From NCBI RefSeq assembly GCF_022869785.1, contig NZ_CP094997.1, forward strand, positions 5,146,001 to 5,210,000: a stretch of DNA of 64,000 bases, written 5' to 3'. The position numbers and the translations under genes were made by a program. Positions 58,416 to 64,000 of this stretch are shown piece by piece. The number at the start of each line of letters is the position of its first letter. The first letter of the stretch is position 1. The DNA is from Dyadobacter chenwenxiniae (GTDB lineage Bacteria; Bacteroidota; Bacteroidia; Cytophagales; Spirosomataceae). Under the pieces are notes generated by a model. That model was not told the origin of the DNA, did not search any database, and worked only from the letters and a program-made list of their open reading frames with translations.

Positions 58416-61310
58416 TTAACTTGCTTCAACCTCTGAATAAGCTTCAACCGGAATGCAAGAGCAGATCAGGTTTCTGTCACCATAAGCGCTGTCAACGCGG
58501 CTTACGCTTGGCCAGAACTTGTTGAAACGCAAATGCGGCAATGGGAACGCAGCTTTTTCTCGGCTGTAAGATCTGTTCCAATTTTCGCTTAACAATATTC
58601 TCGAAGTATGCGGTGCATTTTTAAGCACATTATCAGTACGGTCTGCTGTGCCTTCTTCAATTTCACGAATTTCATTTCTAATCGCGATCATCGTATCGCA
58701 AAAACGATCCAGTTCCGCCTTCGATTCAGATTCCGTCGGCTCGATCATCAATGTGCCTGCCACAGGGAATGACAATGTAGGCGCGTGGAATCCGTAATCC
58801 ATCAAACGTTTTGCAAGATCTTCGGCTTCTACACCGGCTGCCTTAAATGACCGGCAATCCAGGATCATTTCGTGCGCGCAACGCCCGTTCGTGCCTGTGT
58901 AAAGCACATCATAATGTCCGCTCAGGCGTTCTTTGATATAATTGGCATTCAGAATTGCGTATTTGGTTGCATTTGTAAGTCCTGCTTCTCCCATCATGGC
59001 AATGTAAGCGTAGGAAATCGTCAGGATACTTGCACTTCCGTAAGGCGCGGCAGAAACGGCTCCTGCTTCACCCGCTGGCAAATGTTCAGGCTGTGTGCTG
59101 AAATTAACGTGACCGGGAAGGAAAGGCATCAAATGTTCCGCCACACCGATCGGCCCAACGCCAGGTCCGCCGCCTCCGTGGGGAATGCAGAATGTTTTGT
59201 GCAGATTCAAATGACAAACGTCCGCGCCGATGGTTGCCGGACTGGTAAGCCCAACCTGTGCATTCATATTGGCACCGTCCATATAAACCTGTCCGCCAAA
59301 TGAATGGATCATCTCACAGATCTCAATGATGCTTTCTTCATACACACCGTGCGTTGAAGGGTAAGTAACCATTAAGCAGGACAGTTCATCTTTATATTGC
59401 TCAGCTCTTGCTCTTAAATCGGCTACATCAATGTTTCCTCTTTCATCACATTTGGTAACCACCACTTTCATTCCCGCCATGACAGCCGATGCAGGGTTGG
59501 TTCCGTGTGCAGATGAAGGGATCAATGCAACATTCCGATGCACATCACCGCGGCTTTCATGGTAAGCGCGAATGGCCATAAGCCCTGCATATTCGCCTTG
59601 TGCGCCTGAATTAGGCTGGAAAGACATCGCAGCAAATCCCGTGATCTCGCAAAGCCAGATATTCAGCTCGCTTACCAGCTGCGCGTAACCACCAACCTGG
59701 TTAGTCGGTGCGAACGGGTGGATCGCGCCAAATTCCGGCCAAGTTAACGGGATCATCTCAGCGGTTGCATTCAGTTTCATCGTGCAGCTGCCCAGTGAAA
59801 TCATGGAATGCACTAACGATAAGTCTTTATTTTCAAGCGATTTCAGATAACGCAGCATTTCGTGCTCCGTATGATGCGTGTTGAAAACGGGATGCGTCAA
59901 ATATTCAGATGTACGGGCAAGGTTTGCTGGCAGATCCAGCTCTAATTCCTCGTCAATGACCATTTCGCCCTGGAAACCAGAAACCTCGGCGAACACATTC
60001 AAAAGTGAAATGACATCATCAAATGTTTTTGCTTCATCAAATGAGACCGAAACACTTTCTTCACCATTGTATTTGAGGTTAATGCCCCATTTCACGGCCG
60101 TTTCTCTCAGCTTTCTGGTTAGGCCAGTCTTAACCGTGACAGTATCAAAGTAATGTTCCGTTACGACCTCATAATGGAATTGTTTGATAGTGTCAACAAA
60201 AAGCTTGGTAAGTCCGTGAACGCGGGCGGCAATGTTCTTAATGCCTTCCGGTCCGTGGTAAACGGAGTAAGCGCCTGCAATAACAGCCAAAAGCACCTGC
60301 GCGGTGCAAATGTTGGAAGTTGCTTTTTCCCGGCGGATATGCTGCTCGCGCGTCTGCAATGCCATCCGCAATGCGCGGTTTCCTTCCGTATCAACAGAAA
60401 CACCGATAATCCGGCCTGGTATATGTCTTTTAAATGAATCTTTTGTTGCAAAATAAGCAGCATGCGGACCGCCGTAACCCATCGGAACACCAAATCGCTG
60501 CGAAGAACCCACAACTACATCCGCGCCCATTTCACCTGGCGATTTGAGCAATGTCAATGCCAGCAGATCAGCCGCAACGGCAACTGAAAGGCCTTGCTCA
60601 TGCGCAGAGGCGATGAAATCTGTATAATCAATGACCTCACCATTGGTGGCAGGATATTGAACCAGCACACCGTATAGGTTTTCATCCGTAAGATCGACAG
60701 TCGCGTGGTTTCCTACTATAATGTCAATGCCGATCGGTTTTGCTCTGGTGTGAACGAGATCAATGGTTTGTGGATGACAAAGTTCTGAGACAAAAAAAGT
60801 ATTTGCTTTCTTCCTGGATGCGGGACGCAGGCTGTAAAGCATGGTCATAGCCTCCGCGGCAGCAGTTGCTTCATCGAGCAAGGAAGCATTTGCGATCTCC
60901 ATGCCCGTCAAATCCGTAATGACGGTTTGGAAATTGAGCAACATTTCAAGTCTTCCCTGCGCAATTTCAGCTTGGTAAGGTGTATAAGCAGTATACCAGG
61001 CCGGATTTTCCAGAATATTCCGAAGAATCACATTAGGTGTAATGGTGTCATAGTAACCTGTTCCGATGTATGATTTCAAAACAGCATTTTTACTCGCTAT
61101 TTTCCTTATGCCCTGCAAAAATTCCTGCTCGGTTTTCGGTCTGGGCAAGTTCAACGGTTTTTGCAATCTGATGGCGGGAGGAAGCGTCTGGTCTATCAAT
61201 TCATCCAATGATGCGGCTCCTATCGTGCTCAGCATTTCCTGCAATTCCTGCGCATCTTTACCGTGGTGACGGTTTTCAAATTTATCCTGGTTCCGAAGAT
61301 TAATTTTCAT
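58416..61310 (-). CDS. gcvP: Glycine dehydrogenase (decarboxylating), glycine cleavage P protein
   Basis: PLP enzyme that decarboxylates glycine and passes the aminomethyl group to the H protein. The 964-residue protein is a fused two-domain P protein of normal length. The PLP-lysine motif is in CHLNLHKTFCIPHGGGGPGV near residue 705. The N-terminal half has IGTGYYDTITPNVILRNILE and NFQTVITDLTGMEIANASLL; the later SLGSCTMKLNATAEMIPLTW is also diagnostic. No gcvT or gcvH is adjacent. A TACTTTTG box (61354-61361, minus) lies 43 bp upstream. Confidence 0.97.
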   Translation of the reverse strand: MKINLRNQDKFENRHHGKDAQELQEMLSTIGAASLDELIDQTLPPAIRLQKPLNLPRPKTEQEFLQGIRKIASKNAVLKSYIGTGYYDTITPNVILRNILENPAWYTAYTPYQAEIAQGRLEMLLNFQTVITDLTGMEIANASLLDEATAAAEAMTMLYSLRPASRKKANTFFVSELCHPQTIDLVHTRAKPIGIDIIVGNHATVDLTDENLYGVLVQYPATNGEVIDYTDFIASAHEQGLSVAVAADLLALTLLKSPGEMGADVVVGSSQRFGVPMGYGGPHAAYFATKDSFKRHIPGRIIGVSVDTEGNRALRMALQTREQHIRREKATSNICTAQVLLAVIAGAYSVYHGPEGIKNIAARVHGLTKLFVDTIKQFHYEVVTEHYFDTVTVKTGLTRKLRETAVKWGINLKYNGEESVSVSFDEAKTFDDVISLLNVFAEVSGFQGEMVIDEELELDLPANLARTSEYLTHPVFNTHHTEHEMLRYLKSLENKDLSLVHSMISLGSCTMKLNATAEMIPLTWPEFGAIHPFAPTNQVGGYAQLVSELNIWLCEITGFAAMSFQPNSGAQGEYAGLMAIRAYHESRGDVHRNVALIPSSAHGTNPASAVMAGMKVVVTKCDERGNIDVADLRARAEQYKDELSCLMVTYPSTHGVYEESIIEICEMIHSFGGQVYMDGANMNAQVGLTSPATIGADVCHLNLHKTFCIPHGGGGPGVGPIGVAEHLMPFLPGHVNFSTQPEHLPAGEAGAVSAAPYGSASILTISYAYIAMMGEAGLTNATKYAILNANYIKERLSGHYDVLYTGTNGRCAHEMILDCRSFKAAGVEAEDLAKRLMDYGFHAPTLSFPVAGTLMIEPTESESKAELDRFCDTMIAIRNEIREIEEGTADRTDNVLKNAPHTSRILLSENWNRSYSREKAAFPLPHLRFNKFWPSVSRVDSAYGDRNLICSCIPVEAYSEVEAS

Positions 61311-61353
61311 TCAACTTGGGCTGACGACGTCAATAATAAGTGGTTTTAAAATA

Positions 61354-61361
61354 CAAAAGTA
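61354..61361 (-). promoter_or_regulatory. -7 promoter box of gcvP
   Basis: CAAAAGTA on the plus strand is TACTTTTG on the minus strand, a TAnnTTTG match 43 bp before the gcvP start. No clear -33 element. Confidence 0.35.
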
Positions 61362-61441
61362 AGCAAATCCAATCGAATCTCTTAGAGAATGATGGCCCTG
61401 CTTACTCTTGATTATATGCAAATTCTATAGCAATTCGAATG

Positions 61442-61654
61442 TCATTTGTTAGGACAACCGCAATCCGTTTTCCGCTTGAATATTCCGAGGAATTTCTTGG
61501 ATTTCGGCTTCTTGTAACCCTTATACTTTTTCTTTTTGACTAAAAGCTCGGTCTTCGCGCTGGCTGGTTTCGCAGTAACTGTGCTGACACCAGATATTCC
61601 GCAAATCAATGCAAGCACGAGAAATAAGGAAGCAAATTTTGTCATCATTTTCAT
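61442..61654 (-). CDS. Small basic exported protein of unknown function
   Basis: A 70-residue protein with a clear signal peptide (MTKFASLFLVLALICGISGV … TAKPASA). The mature part is about 40 residues, very Lys-rich (LLVKKKKYKGYKKPKSKKFL), and ends in a two-Cys tail (KRKTDCGCPNK). No family was recognised. Its base composition and spacing look like a real gene. It might bind polyanionic envelope material, but no function is supported. Confidence 0.65.
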   Translation of the reverse strand: MKMMTKFASLFLVLALICGISGVSTVTAKPASAKTELLVKKKKYKGYKKPKSKKFLGIFKRKTDCGCPNK

Positions 61655-61742
61655 TTTTTGAATTACAGAACCTTATATACTCAACGCATTTAGGCTGTTA
61701 TCCTGTATAACTAATCAAACCCATTTACAAGTTCCCTAAATC

Positions 61743-62999
61743 TTACGCCCTAACCAACTCTATGATAGCAATTTCGGGCAAGATACCCACGCGACCCGGA
61801 TAACCTAAATACCCAAAACCCCGGTTAACATATAAATGCTGGTCATTTTCGGTGTATAACCCTGCCCATTGCTTATATCTGTATTGCACAGGGCTCCATT
61901 TTAAGCCACCAATCTCTACACCAAACTGCATCCCATGCGTATGCCCGGCCAATGCGAGATCAATGTCCTTATATTTGGGTAAAACCTGTGCTTGCCAATG
62001 GCTTGGATCATGTGAGAGCAATATTTTGACAGGAAAATCTTCCGTATGCTGATAAGCTTTTTCCAGGTTTCCGTATTTGGCAAAATTACCTGCGCCCCAG
62101 TTTTGAATCCCGATAAGCCCGATTTCTTCGCCATCGACACGGATCGCACGGTTTTCATCCAGCATTAAATTCCAACCCAGCAATTGATGCGCTTTTCTAA
62201 GATCTGCCAGGTTGCTGGTTTTGGCTTCAATGCTTGGCCATTGGAAATAATCACCATAATCATGGTTTCCCAACACCGAATGCACGCCCAGCGGCGCTTT
62301 TACTTTATTAAAAATGTCAATGTATTCACGCACTTCCAGCGCGCGGTCATTCACAAGGTCACCCGTAAAAAATGCAATATCCGGTTTTTCCTTCATCAAC
62401 ATTTCAACACCACCTTTTACAGCGGTTTTGTTAAAAAAACTTCCCGAGTGAATGTCAGACAATTGCGCGATTTTGATCCCGTCAAATGCTTTGGGCAGAT
62501 TTTTAAGCGGAATGCGCACGCGGCGAATGCGGTAATCGTGCGCGCCAGAGATTATGCCGTAAGCAAATGTGCCCATAAGCCCGGCGCCCGCAACCATGGC
62601 CGTCGTTGCCAAAAATTGAGAACGCGGAATGGTCGTCTCGCCGGTTCCAGGGGAAACTGGTGCTGCGGATGGAAAGAAAAAGCTCGCTATCCATTGGAAA
62701 AAACGGCGAATATCGTCTAGGAACAACAGAAAAACAGCCAGCAGCTTGGATAAATAAGGAATCGCAATGAAGGCGACAATGAATGTCCGCGTGGTGCTTT
62801 TGAGATAATCAGGCGGAAGAAGCTGCATCATAATGTAAGCTCCTAATGTAAGCGCAGTAAAAACCCAGTAGGCTCCGCTGATCCAGCGTTGTGTCAGTGG
62901 CGCTAAATTCCGGATCGCAAAACGTAATCCCTGCCACACATACCAATCAATTGCAAAAAGTATGAATGTTAAAAATATAAAAACGAATGTCCTGTTCAT
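61743..62999 (-). CDS. Membrane-anchored metallophosphoesterase
   Basis: A 418-residue protein. The N terminus has four hydrophobic segments (FVFIFLTFILFAIDWYVW; WISGAYWVFTALTLGAYIMM; FIVAFIAIPYLSKLLAVFLL; ATTAMVAGAGLMGTFAYGII), then a calcineurin-like domain. Metal ligands are visible in order: IAQLSDIHSGSFF, AFFTGDLVNDRA, SVLGNHDYGDYF, ILLSHDPSHWQ and LALAGHTHGMQFGV. It resembles YkuE/YaeI-type phosphoesterases acting at the outer face of the membrane. The substrate, often a lipid-linked phosphate, is not known here. Confidence 0.9.
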   Translation of the reverse strand: MNRTFVFIFLTFILFAIDWYVWQGLRFAIRNLAPLTQRWISGAYWVFTALTLGAYIMMQLLPPDYLKSTTRTFIVAFIAIPYLSKLLAVFLLFLDDIRRFFQWIASFFFPSAAPVSPGTGETTIPRSQFLATTAMVAGAGLMGTFAYGIISGAHDYRIRRVRIPLKNLPKAFDGIKIAQLSDIHSGSFFNKTAVKGGVEMLMKEKPDIAFFTGDLVNDRALEVREYIDIFNKVKAPLGVHSVLGNHDYGDYFQWPSIEAKTSNLADLRKAHQLLGWNLMLDENRAIRVDGEEIGLIGIQNWGAGNFAKYGNLEKAYQHTEDFPVKILLSHDPSHWQAQVLPKYKDIDLALAGHTHGMQFGVEIGGLKWSPVQYRYKQWAGLYTENDQHLYVNRGFGYLGYPGRVGILPEIAIIELVRA

Positions 63000-63065
63000 T
63001 GGAGGTGATAATGATCCTATTTCTCGTTAACACCGCGCAGAATTTTCTCGTTCGGCAGCATTTAG

Positions 63066-63073
63066 TAATTTTG
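63066..63073 (+). promoter_or_regulatory. -7 promoter box of the small gene at 63095
   Basis: TAATTTTG fits TAnnTTTG and ends 21 bp before the ATG at 63095, supporting that start over longer in-frame ones. Confidence 0.45.
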
Positions 63074-63094
63074 AACTACCAAACGAAGAACATT

Positions 63095-63316
63095 ATGCCG
63101 GAATTTGATTTTAAACGTTTTCACATCCGTTCCATGAATGCGGGCTCGGACGAAGAACGGGCACAGATCAACCAGGAATTGAAAGATCTGTATGCTTCTC
63201 TTTCTGAGGAAGAAAAGACGATTTTTAATGAACAGTTGCAGAAATTCCTGGCTAAGGAAGTCAGCAGGATCAAGTCCGACTACGAATCCATCCAGGGACT
63301 TGACCAGCCCAACTAG
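63095..63316 (+). CDS. Small conserved helical protein of unknown function
   Basis: A 73-residue, mostly helical acidic protein (MPEFDFKRFHIRSMNAGSDE … LYASLSEEEKTIFNEQLQKF … EVSRIKSDYESIQGLDQPN) with no signal or known motif. The start at 63095 is chosen because a TAATTTTG promoter box lies just upstream. In-frame ATGs upstream of that box run back into the start of the divergent phosphoesterase gene. It is convergent with yqgE. Confidence 0.7.
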   Translation: MPEFDFKRFHIRSMNAGSDEERAQINQELKDLYASLSEEEKTIFNEQLQKFLAKEVSRIKSDYESIQGLDQPN

Positions 63317-63327
63317 CCTGGTAATGG

Positions 63328-63888
63328 CTAATTCAGGCGCGGATCGATAGGATAATGGGCTATGGACCGGTACTCGCCGCCCATATTGCGCAGGATCTCG
63401 CGCCAGAAATTTTCAGGTGGTGTCGTGAAAAGGAAATCCGAGTTTGTGCTTGAAACAATCCATGAATCCTGTTTCAATTCCTCTTCCAGCTGGCCGCCGC
63501 TCCATCCCGAATACCCTATAAAGAAGCGGATATCTTCGGGACGAAAGGTGTTTAAGTTCAAAAGCATTTTCACCGCATCAAAATCTCCTCCCCAAAAAAC
63601 ATTTTGCATAATTTCCGTCCCTCCGGTTACCAGGTCGGGGCGCCTGTGGATGAAATGAAGCGTATTTTTTTCAACTGGTCCTCCCAGATGCAGCGCAATG
63701 TCCTGATAAATGGTTTCGTCCAGCACATCTCCCAGGAAGAGATCGGTGATCTGGTTGAGCACAAAGCCGAAGCTGCCCTGCTCGTTGTGTTCGCACATCA
63801 ATATAACGCCTCTTTCAAAATTGGGATCCCCCAGAAACGGTTTAGCAATCAAAAGACTTCCTTTTGAAATTTTCATGGCTGATGGCAT
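63328..63888 (-). CDS. YqgE/AlgH family protein
   Basis: A 186-residue protein of the YqgE/AlgH (UPF0301) family. Conserved features are KGSLLIAKPFLGDPNFERGV, GSFGFVLNQITDLFLGDVL, the HLGGPVEKNTLHFIHRRPDL segment and FFIGYSGWSGGQLEEELKQD. The family fold is known but its function is not settled. It is convergent with the small gene at 63095. The 112 bp after it to the window end are AT-rich and show nothing recognisable. Confidence 0.92.
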   Translation of the reverse strand: MPSAMKISKGSLLIAKPFLGDPNFERGVILMCEHNEQGSFGFVLNQITDLFLGDVLDETIYQDIALHLGGPVEKNTLHFIHRRPDLVTGGTEIMQNVFWGGDFDAVKMLLNLNTFRPEDIRFFIGYSGWSGGQLEEELKQDSWIVSSTNSDFLFTTPPENFWREILRNMGGEYRSIAHYPIDPRLN

Positions 63889-64000
63889 AGTGAGTTATGG
63901 CTTAATGATCAAAAACGTAATATATTTAATTTTTAGCAACAAATTTGCGGTACATACCAAAAGGAATTCCCGGTTTAGCTATTTTCGGGCAAATCTAAAA

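Noticed and set aside
1..64000. tRNA, rRNA, prophage or insertion sequence
   Set aside because: No cloverleaf, rRNA core, transposase, integrase or phage structural gene was recognised when reading the window; a dedicated tRNA/rRNA search was not possible here.

Overview
The window looks like chromosome from a Bacteroidota member of the order Cytophagales, and a Dyadobacter/Spirosomaceae-type organism fits best. That is inferred from protein style, not from any marker gene. Supporting signs are promoters of the form TTTG/TTG-spacer-TAnnTTTG, exported proteins with type IX secretion (T9SS) C-terminal sorting domains, a BtuB/BtuG-like cobalamin uptake pair, a C-terminally short Obg, a short Adk without a LID insertion, and the intergenic repeat family 'AGTCCCCTTTAGGGGATTTAGGGG'. 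No rRNA, tRNA, CRISPR array, prophage or insertion sequence was recognised.

Layout. 1-4.5 kb (minus strand): a hexuronate catabolism cluster, uxuA-uxaC-kdgK-eda, with an ECF sigma factor upstream and a divergent LacI regulator; uxuB is not in view. 6.5-13.2 kb: a DUF349 protein, the ABC-F factor EttA, a Mur-type ligase (Mpl-like), a LOG-family phosphoribohydrolase and a PD40/OmpA envelope protein. 13.2-19.2 kb: an acyltransferase, a membrane-anchored AraC regulator, a decayed TetA-like MFS pseudogene, a stand-alone oxidase subunit III, ispE and an exported M28 peptidase. 19.5-26.8 kb: xylulokinase behind a perfect palindrome, a short SSB, a zinc-ribbon protein, an aldo/keto reductase, an apparently exported SAM hydroxide adenosyltransferase, a GH3-family enzyme, an HELGH protein and a lipoprotein. 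26.9-30.2 kb: prfA, hicAB, an exported thioredoxin-fold protein and an EamA transporter.

30.2-33.6 kb is a cobalamin-uptake unit: promoter, B12 riboswitch, TonB receptor, BtuG-like beta-propeller lipoprotein and terminator. 33.6-40.3 kb (minus) holds a TPR protein, a RhlE-type helicase, valS and a histidine kinase; divergent from it are a small exported protein, then adk and obgE. 43.1-48.6 kb holds two tandem giant exported SGNH/SASA esterases with T9SS tails that differ mainly in repeat number. 48.8-58.3 kb is a complex I operon, nuoA-B-C-D-E-F-(membrane glycosyltransferase-like gene)-G-H-I-J, ending at a strong terminator; nuoK-N are not there. 58.4-63.9 kb: gcvP, a small basic exported protein, a metallophosphoesterase, a small conserved protein and YqgE/AlgH.

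Most unusual points: nuoI is split by a frameshift into two halves joined by a GTGA stop/start overlap, each half carrying one 4Fe-4S motif. A GT-C-like membrane protein is translationally coupled to nuoF inside the nuo operon. The SAM hydroxide adenosyltransferase keeps its catalytic triad but carries a signal peptide. A seven-codon leader ORF with a strong Shine-Dalgarno lies in frame between the B12 riboswitch and the receptor start.
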